From positions 1-64,000 of the forward strand of contig JBBRYM010000002.1 in NCBI GenBank assembly GCA_038237625.1: a DNA stretch of 64,000 bases, given 5' to 3'. This DNA comes from JAWVFM01 sp038237625 (GTDB lineage: Bacteria; Actinomycetota; Thermoleophilia; Solirubrobacterales; 70-9). Below, one piece after another: positions 33,304 through 41,465 of the stretch (positions are counted from its first letter, which is position 1; every line of letters starts with the position of its first letter). A program made the position numbers and the translations under genes. The notes beneath the pieces were generated by a model. That model made no database searches. It was not told where the DNA came from and was given only the letters and a program-made list of their open reading frames with translations.

Positions 33304-34460
33304 TGGACGCAGCTCTCGCCAAGCTCCTCGACTCGCTGCTCTACGAGGGCTACGCCCTCTACCCGTACACACCGGGAGCGACCAAGAATGCGACTCCCAC
33401 GCCGTTCGGCATCGTCTACCCGCCGGCGTACGCGAGTGCCAGCCCGGTGACGTTCGACCACCTGCGCCTGGAATGTATCCTCGCCGCCGGGCCGAAGGCG
33501 AATCTCCGGGGGACCATTCGCTTCCTCCAGGTGGCCGGAGATCGCCATGAGGGCGCCGAGCGAACCCTTGAGCTGCCCGCGGTGAGCCTCAAGTCATTGC
33601 TGGAGGGAGGCGGCGAGCCGTTGGAGTTTGCGTTCGAGGGCGCGAAGCCGATCATGGGCCGTGCCCGCATGCGCGCGGATGCCCTGGACGAGCCCGGGCT
33701 GACACGACTGCGCGTTTGCGTGCACAACACAACCGAGCTCCCGGAGAGCGCCGCCGCGATGGATCGCGGCGAGGCGCTGCGGTCCAGCCTGCTCTCCACT
33801 CACGTCGTTGCCGAGGTTGAGGACGGGCGCTTCGTCTCGCCGCTGGAGCGCGAGGGCCCAGCGGGAAGCGCCGCCGGGGGGTGCGAGAGCCTCAACACCT
33901 TCCCGGTGCTCGCTGCGGAGGACGACACGGCGGTCCTCGGTGCGGCGATCGTTCTCCCGGACCACCCGAAGCTGGCGCCAGAGAGCCTCGGCAACCTCTT
34001 CGACAACACCGAGATCGAGGAGGCCCTGCTGCTGCACGTCCACGCGCTATCGGACGGCGAGCGCGAGGAGATCGCCCGGCAGGACCCGGCCGTCCGCGAG
34101 ATGGTCGAGCGCGCCACGGCGACCACGCCCAAGGAGATCATCGGCCTCCACGGCCGCCTGGCGGTGGTCGATCCGGGCCCCCCACCCGAGCCGGGGCACC
34201 CCAATCCGGGAGAGAGCGAGATCGTCGTGTCCGGCCAGACTCTCCGTAAGGGCGGCAGGGTGCTGCTGCGCCCGGGGACAGGGCGCGATGTGTACGACAA
34301 GATGCTCGACGGGCGCACCGCGACGATCGAGCGGATCTACATCGACTACGACGACGCAATTCATGTCGGGGTCACGGTGGACGGCAGCGCCGAGCAGGAG
34401 CTCTTTCGCGAGACCGGCCGCTATCTCTTCTTCAAGCCGAACGAGATCGACGCGCTGTGA
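33303..34460 (+). CDS. Hydrogenase-operon protein of unknown function
   Basis: 385 residues, starting in the preceding stop (TGATG). The N-terminus LLDSLLYEGYALYPYTPGAT and TPFGIVYPPAY begin a soluble alpha/beta protein. A second part (IVVSGQTLRKGGRVLLRPG; DVYDKMLDGRTATIERIYID) reads like a small beta barrel joined to the first by a Pro-rich linker near 300. No Cys cluster and no known catalytic motif. Conservation of its place between DUF6084 and the protease in related loci is expected but could not be checked here. Confidence 0.75.
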   Translation: MDAALAKLLDSLLYEGYALYPYTPGATKNATPTPFGIVYPPAYASASPVTFDHLRLECILAAGPKANLRGTIRFLQVAGDRHEGAERTLELPAVSLKSLLEGGGEPLEFAFEGAKPIMGRARMRADALDEPGLTRLRVCVHNTTELPESAAAMDRGEALRSSLLSTHVVAEVEDGRFVSPLEREGPAGSAAGGCESLNTFPVLAAEDDTAVLGAAIVLPDHPKLAPESLGNLFDNTEIEEALLLHVHALSDGEREEIARQDPAVREMVERATATTPKEIIGLHGRLAVVDPGPPPEPGHPNPGESEIVVSGQTLRKGGRVLLRPGTGRDVYDKMLDGRTATIERIYIDYDDAIHVGVTVDGSAEQELFRETGRYLFFKPNEIDAL

Positions 34461-34471
34461 TGGAGGCGGAG

Positions 34472-34975
34472 ATGCACACCAAGCAGATCCTCGTCGCCGG
34501 CATCGGCAACGCGTGGATGAAGGACGACGCGTTCGGTGGGAAGGTCGCCGAGCGCCTGCTTTCGGGCGCGCTTCCGGACGGGGTGACCGCGCTCGACTTC
34601 GGCACCGGCGGCCTGGACCTGGCCTACGAGGTGATGCGCGGCTACGACGCGCTGGTCCTGGTCGACGTGAGCCGACAGGGCGGCGCTCCCGGGACGCTCT
34701 ACGTGATGGAGCCTGACCCGGCCGAGATCGAGGCGATCGACGACGGCCAGGTGATCAACCCACATGGCATGGACCCTCAGACCGTCCTGCGCTTCGTCAA
34801 GACGGTGGGCGGCTGGCCGGGCAAAGTCGTGGTCGTCGCCTGCGAGCCGGCGGACGTCGAGGAGATGGGGATGGAGCTCTCCCCCGAGGTGGCCGGAGCG
34901 ATCGAGGGCGCGGTCTCATTGGTGCTCGAGCAGATCGCCGAGCTGCAAACCGACGCGGCGTACGAGCAGGCCTAG
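34472..34975 (+). CDS. Hydrogenase maturation endopeptidase (HyaD/HybD/HoxW family)
   Basis: A 167-residue protease that cuts the large-subunit tail after nickel is inserted. GIGNAWMKDDAFGGKVAERL carries the first nickel-sensing acid, VLVDVSRQGG the second Asp, and INPHGMDP the His, matching the three-ligand site of HybD. The ATG at 34472 is preferred because GGAGG stands 5 nt before it; the ATG at 34460, overlapping the previous stop, would add four residues. Its target is the 19-residue tail of the large subunit. Confidence 0.92.
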   Translation: MHTKQILVAGIGNAWMKDDAFGGKVAERLLSGALPDGVTALDFGTGGLDLAYEVMRGYDALVLVDVSRQGGAPGTLYVMEPDPAEIEAIDDGQVINPHGMDPQTVLRFVKTVGGWPGKVVVVACEPADVEEMGMELSPEVAGAIEGAVSLVLEQIAELQTDAAYEQA

Positions 34976-34978
34976 GCA

Positions 34979-35356
34979 ATGCACGAGCTCTCGATTTCCC
35001 AGGCCATCGTCGATACCGCGGTTCGCCACGCCGGCGGCCGCAAGGTGAGCCGGGTCGACGTTCGCCTCGGTGCGCTGCGCCAGGTCGTGCCGGACTCGCT
35101 GCGCTTCTACTTCGAGATCGTGGGCCGCGACACCGTCTGCGACGGTTCCGATCTCGAGCTCGAGCTGATCGACGCGCTTCTTCGCTGCGACTGCGGGCGC
35201 GAATGGGACCCGGCGCCGGTGGCGACGCTCGACGGGCCACTGATCCCCAGCTTTCGTTGCCCGGACTGCGGCGCGGGCGGCGCGGAGACGCTTGCCGGAG
35301 ATGAGCTGCGGGTAGAGTCGATCGAGGTGGAGGAGACGGCAGCGAGCCATGCATAG
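34979..35356 (+). CDS. hypA: Nickel chaperone HypA
   Basis: The 125-residue chaperone that delivers Ni to the hydrogenase large subunit with HypB. MHELSISQAIV gives the nickel-binding His2 and Glu3. The zinc site is Cys70/Cys72 and Cys94/Cys97: CDC in place of the usual CxxC in the first pair, which is a small departure from the family. It is 3 nt after the protease gene, and its last bases overlap hypB. Confidence 0.94.
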   Translation: MHELSISQAIVDTAVRHAGGRKVSRVDVRLGALRQVVPDSLRFYFEIVGRDTVCDGSDLELELIDALLRCDCGREWDPAPVATLDGPLIPSFRCPDCGAGGAETLAGDELRVESIEVEETAASHA

Positions 35357-36032
35357 AACAAAGATCAGGGTCGCCGAAGACGCGCTCGACGCGAACGAGA
35401 CGATCGCCAGGGCCAATCGCGAGGATTTCGACCGTCACGGTGTCGCCGTCCTCAACCTCATGAGCGCTCCCGGCGCCGGCAAGACAACGCTCCTGGAGCG
35501 TACGGCCGAGCGCCTTGAGGGCGTCCGTCTCGGCGTTCTCGAGGGCGACGTCCAGGGCTCGATGGACGCCGACCGGCTCGCGGCCAAGCACGTCCCCGTG
35601 ACCCAGCTGAACACCGAGAACGGCTTCGGCGGCGAGTGCCACCTCGACGCCAACATGGTGCGCTCGGCCATCCCGGCGCTGGCTCTCGACGAAGTCGACC
35701 TCCTGGTGATCGAAAACGTCGGCAACCTGGTCTGCCCGGCTGAATTTCGCGTTGGCGAGGACGCTCGGGCGATGGTGACCTCGGTCACCGAGGGCGAGGA
35801 CAAGCCGCTCAAGTATCCGCTGATGTTCCGGGCCTGCGAGATGGTCGTCATCAACAAGCTCGACCTTCTCCCCCACCTCGAGCTCGACGTCGACCGGCTG
35901 CTTGCGAACATCGACACGGTGAATCCCGACGCGAAGCATCTGCTCGTGAGCGCCCGCACCGGCGAGGGCATCGACGAGTGGGTCGAGTGGCTCGCGTCGG
36001 TCCCCGCGCGCGCGGCTCTCGCCTCTGCCTGA
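35349..36032 (+). CDS. hypB: GTPase HypB
   Basis: The 227-residue SIMIBI GTPase that powers nickel insertion with HypA. P-loop SAPGAGKTTLLE (Lys45), LEGDVQGSMDADR, ECHLDANMV, LVIENVGNLVCPAEF and VVINKLDLLP are the family motifs. The N-terminus MHRTKIRVAEDALDAN has neither the CxxCGC high-affinity Ni site nor the His-rich stretch found in many HypB proteins. Nickel storage may fall instead to the separate His-rich peptide at 41230. Its start overlaps hypA by 8 nt. Confidence 0.95.
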   Translation: MHRTKIRVAEDALDANETIARANREDFDRHGVAVLNLMSAPGAGKTTLLERTAERLEGVRLGVLEGDVQGSMDADRLAAKHVPVTQLNTENGFGGECHLDANMVRSAIPALALDEVDLLVIENVGNLVCPAEFRVGEDARAMVTSVTEGEDKPLKYPLMFRACEMVVINKLDLLPHLELDVDRLLANIDTVNPDAKHLLVSARTGEGIDEWVEWLASVPARAALASA

Positions 36033-37259
36033 GTGAGCGTCGCAGGCGCCGACGTCCTCGAAGCTCGGCTTACCGAGCTTCGCACGCTGCGGCGCGAGGC
36101 CGGCCCGGCGTTCTTCGAGGAGAACGCGGAACGTCTCGCCGGCTGCTGCCACGCGATGGCCGAGCGCTTCGCGCGCGGCGGGCGTCTGGTCGCGCTCGGC
36201 GGTGCCCCCACCGACCGCTCAGATGCGCGGCACGTCGCGGTCGAGTTCGTCCACCCGGTCATCGTCGGCAAGCGTGCTCTTCCCGCCGTCGGGCTCACGG
36301 GCGAAGGCGGCGGGCTCGAGGGTCAGCTCGAGGGGGTCGTAGAGCCCGATGACATCGTTGTGGCGTTCGCCGCCGCCACCGATGCGAGAGACGTCGGCGG
36401 CGCCCTGAAGCGAGCGAGGCTCGCCGGCGCGATGACGCTCGCATTCAACGAGACCCTGGACGCGGAGTGGGCATTCCCAGTCGATGTCGATGACCCCTTC
36501 GTCGCGCAGGAGATCGTCGAGACCCTCTATCACGTGCTCTGGGAGCTGGTTCATGTCTTCTTCGACCACAAGGGACTTTTGGGCGGCCGCGACAAGGGAC
36601 CGATCCACGATCCGGGTGCGTCGAGCTTCCTCTATCCATTCCTGTCCGAGGGCGAGACCGACCTCAAGGCTGTGCTGGGCGACGTACGTAGGTCGATCCT
36701 CCTCAAGTCGGATGAGGTCGCGGCCCTTCGCGACTCCACGCTCGCGGCCAACGCGACCGAGCTGATCGGCCTGGCAAGCGCCCTTCGCACTCGCCTCGAC
36801 GCCGGCGGGAAGGTGCTGGCATTCGGCAACGGGGGCTCCGCAACCGACGCGATGGACCTCGTCGCCGACCTGCGCATGCCTTCCCAAAGATGGCCCTCCC
36901 GGCGCGCGATCGACCTAACCGAGGACACCGGAATCATTACGGCGGTGGCCAACGACATCGGCGTCGAGGAGATCTTTCAGCGCCAGGTGATCGCCTACGC
37001 AAGCGAGGGAGACGCCGCCCTGGCCCTTTCGACCAGCGGTGGCTCCGTGAACATCGTCGAGGCGCTCGCCGAAGCCCGCCGCCGCGGCCTGCTGACCGCG
37101 GCGTTCGTTGGCTACGACGGCGGTCGCATCGCTTCGGATCACCTTGCCGACCACGTGATCGTCAGTCGCTCGCAGAACATCCCCCGGATCCAGGAGGCGC
37201 AGGCGAGCGCGTACCACGCGCTGCGGGAGCTGATCGAGCTCGTCCCGGCCGAGAGCTGA
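36033..37259 (+). CDS. Double SIS-domain protein (phosphoheptose-isomerase-like)
   Basis: 408 residues, GTG start directly after the hypB stop. Two sugar-isomerase (SIS) domains are joined. The first (40-210) has ALGGAPTDRSDARHVAVEF and TEP-like loops. The second (230-405) has GKVLAFGNGGSATDAMDLVA, ALALSTSGGSVNIVEALAEA and the C-terminal IPRIQEAQASAYHALRELIE. Both resemble GmhA sedoheptulose-7-phosphate isomerase, but that enzyme acts as a single-domain tetramer. Its place between hypB and hypF suggests a link to hydrogenase maturation; the substrate is unknown. Confidence 0.85.
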   Translation: MSVAGADVLEARLTELRTLRREAGPAFFEENAERLAGCCHAMAERFARGGRLVALGGAPTDRSDARHVAVEFVHPVIVGKRALPAVGLTGEGGGLEGQLEGVVEPDDIVVAFAAATDARDVGGALKRARLAGAMTLAFNETLDAEWAFPVDVDDPFVAQEIVETLYHVLWELVHVFFDHKGLLGGRDKGPIHDPGASSFLYPFLSEGETDLKAVLGDVRRSILLKSDEVAALRDSTLAANATELIGLASALRTRLDAGGKVLAFGNGGSATDAMDLVADLRMPSQRWPSRRAIDLTEDTGIITAVANDIGVEEIFQRQVIAYASEGDAALALSTSGGSVNIVEALAEARRRGLLTAAFVGYDGGRIASDHLADHVIVSRSQNIPRIQEAQASAYHALRELIELVPAES

Positions 37260-39562
37260 TGACCGGCCGGCGGGTCCGGATCCGGGTCTCCGGGACGGTC
37301 CAGGGGGTGGGCTTTCGGCCCTTCGTCTTCCGGGTGGCAGAGCGCCTGGGCCTCGGCGGGTTTGTCCTGAACGACCAGCATGGCGTGGAGGTCGAGGCCG
37401 AGGGCGATGCCGCTGCGGTCTCCGAGCTCGTCGCAGAGCTGAGCCGCCGGCCTCCCCCCCTCGCGGTGGTCGAGGATGTCGACGTCACGGAGGTCGAGCC
37501 CACCAGTGAGACCGGATTCCGAATCCTCGCATCGGCCGGTGCCGGCGAGCCCGACACGCTGATCTCTCCCGACACGGCAACCTGCGGGGACTGCCTCGCC
37601 GAGATGGGGGACCCGAGCGACCGCCGTCACCGTTATCCGTTCATCAACTGCACCAACTGCGGGCCGAGGTTCACGATCGTCCGAGCGATTCCCTACGACC
37701 GGCCTGCGACCACCATGGCTGGCTTTCGAATGTGCGCGGAGTGCCTCGCGGAGTACGAGAACCCTCGAGACCGTCGCTTTCATGCCCAGCCGAACGCGTG
37801 CCCGGTGTGCGGTCCACGAGCTTGGCTCGAGGGAGCCGGTGGCGGGGAGATGGAACTGGGCGATCACCCCGATGCCATCGCGGCCGCCGCAGCGATGCTC
37901 GCCGAGGGAGCGATCCTCGCGGTGAAGGGCATCGGCGGCTACCACCTCGCCTGCCTGGCGGTGGACGACGAGGCGGTGGCTCGCCTGCGCGACCGAAAGC
38001 ACCGTGACGACAAGCCTTTTGCGCTCCTTGCGGGCGACCTGGCGTCGGCCCGGGAGCTGGTAAAGCTGACCCCGGCCGAGGAGGAGCTGCTGGCGGGACG
38101 CGAGCGGCCCGTCGTCGTCGCGCGCAGGCGGGCCGACGCGCCCGTGGCGACCTCGGTAGCGCCACGCTCCGCGGACCTCGGCGTGATGTTGCCCTACTCG
38201 CCGCTTCATCAGCTGCTCGCCGGCGACGTGGGAGAGCCCCTGGTGCTGACCTCGGGCAATCTCTCCGACGAACCGATCGCGTTCGCCGACGAGGACGCGG
38301 TCGCCCGCCTCAGCCCGATCGCCGACGCTTTCCTGCGTCACGACCGCCCGATCCACATGCGCACCGACGACTCTGTCGTGCGCTCCTTGAGCGCTGAGGT
38401 CCGCGACTCGCCCCTGATCATCCGCCGCTCCCGCGGCTACGTGCCGCAGAGCATCAAGCTCGCCCCCGAGGCCGAGCGGCCGATCCTCGCCTGTGGTGCC
38501 GAGCTCAAGTCAGCGTTCTGCATCGCCCGAGGGTCGCATGCCTGGGTCAGTCACCACATCGGCGACCTGAAGAACTACGAGACGCTGCTGTCCTTCGCGG
38601 GAGGCGTCGCGCACTTCGAGCGCCTTTTCGCGGTCACGCCCGAGGTGGTTGTTCACGACCTGCATCCGGACTACCTGTCCACCCGCTACGCGCTTGAGCG
38701 CGAGGGCGTCGAGCACGTGGCCGTCCAGCACCACCACGCCCACCTGGCGGCCTGCCTGGCGGAGCACGGGTTCGAGGGCCAGGCAGTCGGCGCGATCTTC
38801 GACGGCTCGGGCTTCGGCGGCGACGGCACCGTCTGGGGCGGCGAGGTCCTGGTCGGCGACGTTTTGGACTGCGAGCGGGCGGGCCTCCTGTTCCCCGTCC
38901 GCCTGCCGGGCGGCGATGCCGCCGCACGGGAGCCGTGGCGGATGGCGTGCTCATGGCTGGCGGCCGCCGCCCAGGCCGACTCGAAGCCGCCGCGGCCGCA
39001 GGCGCTGGCCGGCGAGGTTCCGAGCGAGCGCTGGGAAGCGGTGGCCGAGCTCGTGAGCACCGGGACCTCCTCACCGCTGACCACCAGCGCCGGGCGCCTC
39101 TTCGACGCCGTCGCTGCGCTCGCCGGGATCCGATCCACCGTCAGCCACGAGGGGCAGGCCGCTGCCGAGCTGGAGGGGCTCGCGGACCTCGGCGAGAACG
39201 GGGAATACCGGCACGAGATCGCCGGGGGCGAGGGCCCTCTCGTGCTCGACCTTCGCCCCACTGTCCTCGCGCTAGCCGGGGATCTCGACGCCGGCACGGA
39301 TGTCGGTCAGGTCTCCGCGCGCTTCCACAACACCCTTGCCGCCGCCACCGCGACGGTGATCTCGCGCGTCGCCGAGGCGAGGAGGCTCGATACCGCGGTT
39401 CTCTCCGGCGGTGTCTTTCAGAATCGCCTGCTGCTGGAGCGAACCGCGGAGCGCCTTCGTGCCGGCGGCCTCCGGGTGTTGATCCCGGAGCGGCTGCCGC
39501 CAAACGATGGCGGGATCGCCTACGGCCAGGCGGCCGTCGCTGCCGCTTCGCTGGCCAGGTGA
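37259..39562 (+). CDS. hypF: Carbamoyltransferase HypF
   Basis: The 767-residue enzyme that makes carbamoyl-adenylate from carbamoyl phosphate and passes the group to HypE. Domains: acylphosphatase (1-90, VSGTVQGVGFRPFVFRVA); two zinc fingers (CGDCLAEM...CTNCGP; CAECLAEY...CPVCGP); a YrdC-like domain (AVKGIGGYHLAC; KHRDDKPFAL); and a Kae1-like domain (VQHHHAHLAACLAEHG). The start shares a base with the preceding stop. It is the last hyp gene before the nickel module. Confidence 0.97.
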   Translation: MTGRRVRIRVSGTVQGVGFRPFVFRVAERLGLGGFVLNDQHGVEVEAEGDAAAVSELVAELSRRPPPLAVVEDVDVTEVEPTSETGFRILASAGAGEPDTLISPDTATCGDCLAEMGDPSDRRHRYPFINCTNCGPRFTIVRAIPYDRPATTMAGFRMCAECLAEYENPRDRRFHAQPNACPVCGPRAWLEGAGGGEMELGDHPDAIAAAAAMLAEGAILAVKGIGGYHLACLAVDDEAVARLRDRKHRDDKPFALLAGDLASARELVKLTPAEEELLAGRERPVVVARRRADAPVATSVAPRSADLGVMLPYSPLHQLLAGDVGEPLVLTSGNLSDEPIAFADEDAVARLSPIADAFLRHDRPIHMRTDDSVVRSLSAEVRDSPLIIRRSRGYVPQSIKLAPEAERPILACGAELKSAFCIARGSHAWVSHHIGDLKNYETLLSFAGGVAHFERLFAVTPEVVVHDLHPDYLSTRYALEREGVEHVAVQHHHAHLAACLAEHGFEGQAVGAIFDGSGFGGDGTVWGGEVLVGDVLDCERAGLLFPVRLPGGDAAAREPWRMACSWLAAAAQADSKPPRPQALAGEVPSERWEAVAELVSTGTSSPLTTSAGRLFDAVAALAGIRSTVSHEGQAAAELEGLADLGENGEYRHEIAGGEGPLVLDLRPTVLALAGDLDAGTDVGQVSARFHNTLAAATATVISRVAEARRLDTAVLSGGVFQNRLLLERTAERLRAGGLRVLIPERLPPNDGGIAYGQAAVAAASLAR

Positions 39563-39606
39563 GTCATCTTCGCTCCCTCTTCGCCGGGCCTCCTAATGTG
39601 ATGTGT

Positions 39607-39618
39607 TCGCAATTGCGA
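39607..39618 (+). promoter_or_regulatory. Palindrome TCGCAATTGCGA before the Ni permease gene
   Basis: A perfect 12-bp palindrome. A TAGGAT element at 39631-39636 is a likely -10, so the palindrome covers the -35 zone. Its core CGCAATTGCG differs by one inserted T from the core CGCAATTTGCG of the palindrome before hypC, suggesting the same regulator for both transcripts. Confidence 0.5.
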
Positions 39619-39673
39619 CGCATCTTCAGTTAGGATCGCGCCAACTCGCGCGGAAGTTTGGAGGAGGATCACG

Positions 39674-40816
39674 ATGGAAGCGGCGACGGTGGGCGGGGCC
39701 AGAGGCTCGCGCTGGGCGCGGTTGCGGAACGGCCTCACGCCGGCTCAGTGGCGCACCGTGGCAGCGATGGCGATGCTCATAGCGACGCTTCATTTCCTCG
39801 GGTTCTTCCTCTTGTTCGCCGTCATCGCCCCCAAGCACCTCTCGCTTGGCGCAAGCGGGGTGTTCACGGTCGGGGTCGGGATCACCGCGTACACCCTCGG
39901 GATGCGTCACGCGTTCGACGCCGACCACATCGGCGCAATCGACAACACCACGCGAAAGTTGATGACCGACGGACAGCGGCCGGTGAGCGTCGGCTTCTTC
40001 TTCTCGCTTGGACACTCGACGATCGTGTTCCTGCTTGCCGTCCTCTTCAGTCTCGGCGTCAAGGGCCTGAGCGGGGCGGTGAGCAACGACAGCTCGACGC
40101 TCCATCAGGCGACCGGCCTGATCGGCCCCACCGTTTCCGGAACGTTCCTGTTCGTCATCGGCCTACTAAACCTGGCCGTGCTGGTGAGCATCGTGAAGAT
40201 CTTTAGGCGGATGCGCCACGGCCACTACGACGAAGCGGAGCTCGAGAACCAGCTCAACAACAGGGGCTTCATGAACCGTTTTTACAAACGGGCCACAAGC
40301 GCGGTGACAAGGCCCTGGCAGATGTATCCGGTCGGCCTCCTGTTCGGCCTCGGGTTCGACACGGCGACCGAGATCGCGCTGCTCGCGACCGCCGGCGCGG
40401 CTGCGGGCGCCGGGCTGCCGTGGTACGCGGTTCTCTGCCTGCCGCTCCTCTTCGCCGCCGGCATGTCGCTCCTGGACACGATCGACGGGGCGTTCATGAA
40501 CTTCGCCTACGGCTGGGCCTTCTCCAAGCCAGTCAGAAAGATCTTCTACAACATCACCATCACCTGGCTGTCCGTGGTCGTGGCCATGGTGATCGGCACC
40601 ATCGAACTGATGTCGGTGCTCGCGGACAAGCTCAACCTCACCGGCCAGCCATGGGACTTCGTCTCCGGGCTCGACCTCAACTACGTCGGCTACGCGATCG
40701 TCGGGACGTTCGTCCTCACCTGGGTGGTCGCGCTCTCCGTTTGGCGCTTCGCCCATATCGAAGATCGATGGACCGCCGGCGTGGCAGCGTCCGGCGCAAC
40801 TCCACTCGATCCATAG
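39674..40816 (+). CDS. Nickel/cobalt transporter, NiCoT (HoxN/NixA) family
   Basis: A 380-residue inner-membrane permease importing Ni2+ (or Co2+) for the hydrogenase. The signature RHAFDADHIGAIDN stands at 78-91 in the second transmembrane segment, and LGFDTATEIALLA is the second family signature. About eight hydrophobic helices are visible, with a cytoplasmic loop rich in charges (RRMRHGHYDEAELEN). GGAGGAGG precedes the ATG. It follows hypF by 111 nt and has its own promoter with a palindrome. Confidence 0.94.
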   Translation: MEAATVGGARGSRWARLRNGLTPAQWRTVAAMAMLIATLHFLGFFLLFAVIAPKHLSLGASGVFTVGVGITAYTLGMRHAFDADHIGAIDNTTRKLMTDGQRPVSVGFFFSLGHSTIVFLLAVLFSLGVKGLSGAVSNDSSTLHQATGLIGPTVSGTFLFVIGLLNLAVLVSIVKIFRRMRHGHYDEAELENQLNNRGFMNRFYKRATSAVTRPWQMYPVGLLFGLGFDTATEIALLATAGAAAGAGLPWYAVLCLPLLFAAGMSLLDTIDGAFMNFAYGWAFSKPVRKIFYNITITWLSVVVAMVIGTIELMSVLADKLNLTGQPWDFVSGLDLNYVGYAIVGTFVLTWVVALSVWRFAHIEDRWTAGVAASGATPLDP

Positions 40817-40834
40817 CCCGCGACACCCGATGAC

Positions 40835-40854
40835 GTATGCATTACTATGCATAC
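40835..40854 (+). promoter_or_regulatory. ArsR-type operator overlapping the arsR start
   Basis: Inverted repeat GTATGCAT-TACT-ATGCATAC with 8-bp perfect arms. TATGCATA-like dyads are typical of SmtB/NmtR/KmtR operators. It ends 4 nt before the ATG at 40859 and contains the ATG at 40847, which favours the later start and suggests autorepression. Confidence 0.6.
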
Positions 40855-40858
40855 GAGC

Positions 40859-41233
40859 ATGGGCTCGCGTCATGGAATCGACTCCAGCACCCGTCTGACG
40901 GCCGCTGACGCCCACGAGGTGGCGCGCGTGATGCAGGCGCTGGCCACGCCGAGCAGGGTGCGGATCCTGGGTCGCCTCCGCGAGGGGGCGGCGAGCGTCG
41001 GCGAGCTGGCGAGCGCCACCGAGATGGCGCAACCCGCGGTCTCCCACCAGTTGCGGATCCTGCGAAACCTGAGGCTGGTCACAGGCGCGCGCCAGGGCCG
41101 CCACATCGTCTACGAGCTCTTCGACCACCACGTGGCGCAACTTCTGGACGAGTCGCTGCGCCACGTGGATCACCTGCGGGCCGGCACTGAGCAGACCCGG
41201 GCGGCGGATAACCCAGCCAAGGAGGCAGCATGA
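40859..41233 (+). CDS. ArsR/SmtB-family metal-sensing repressor
   Basis: 124 residues from ATG 40859; an ATG at 40847 would add four residues but lies inside the operator. The winged HTH is MQALATPSRVRILGRLREGA, VGELASATEMAQPAVSHQLR, with the wing TGARQGRHIVYEL. The alpha-5 metal site is complete: Asp89, His91, His102 and His105 in FDHHVAQLLDESLRHVDH (D-x-H-x10-H-x2-H), as in SmtB and NmtR. It senses Zn, Ni or Co; the context favours Ni. It is coupled to the His-rich gene by ATGA. Confidence 0.9.
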   Translation: MGSRHGIDSSTRLTAADAHEVARVMQALATPSRVRILGRLREGAASVGELASATEMAQPAVSHQLRILRNLRLVTGARQGRHIVYELFDHHVAQLLDESLRHVDHLRAGTEQTRAADNPAKEAA

Positions 41234-41424
41234 ACGACGAGCACGACCACGAGCCCCACGCCCACGAGCACAGCCACGGGGACGAAACCCACACCCATGC
41301 CCACACCGAGCACGAGCACGAGCACACCGAGCACGAGCATGAGCACGAGCACGACGGCGCGGCGCACTCCCATCCGCACACCCACGAAAAGGGCCTTGAG
41401 GAAGACCACCACCACGACCACTAG
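41230..41424 (+). CDS. Histidine-rich metal-binding peptide
   Basis: 64 residues, 24 of them His (37%), with Asp/Glu making up most of the rest; no Cys. The pattern is alternating HxH (HEPHAHEHSHGDETHTHAH, then EHEHEHT-type runs), ending HHHDH. Free-standing His-rich proteins such as Hpn store or buffer nickel. The ATG overlaps the arsR stop, and Fur follows, so it is translated with a metal sensor beside a Ni permease. A nickel or zinc buffer for hydrogenase maturation is the likely role (inference). Confidence 0.85.
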   Translation: MNDEHDHEPHAHEHSHGDETHTHAHTEHEHEHTEHEHEHEHDGAAHSHPHTHEKGLEEDHHHDH

Positions 41425-41465
41425 ATGCCAGTGAGCAAGCGGACAGCTAGGGCTCTGGACTGGGA

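Noticed and set aside
36890..37258. Longer hypF start
   Set aside because: The upstream frame overlaps the whole end of the SIS gene; the acylphosphatase domain begins right after the ATG at 37259.
41240..41420. Possible CRISPR-like or microsatellite repeat in CACGAGCAC units
   Set aside because: Units are codon repeats for His-Glu within an open frame, without spacers of fixed length.
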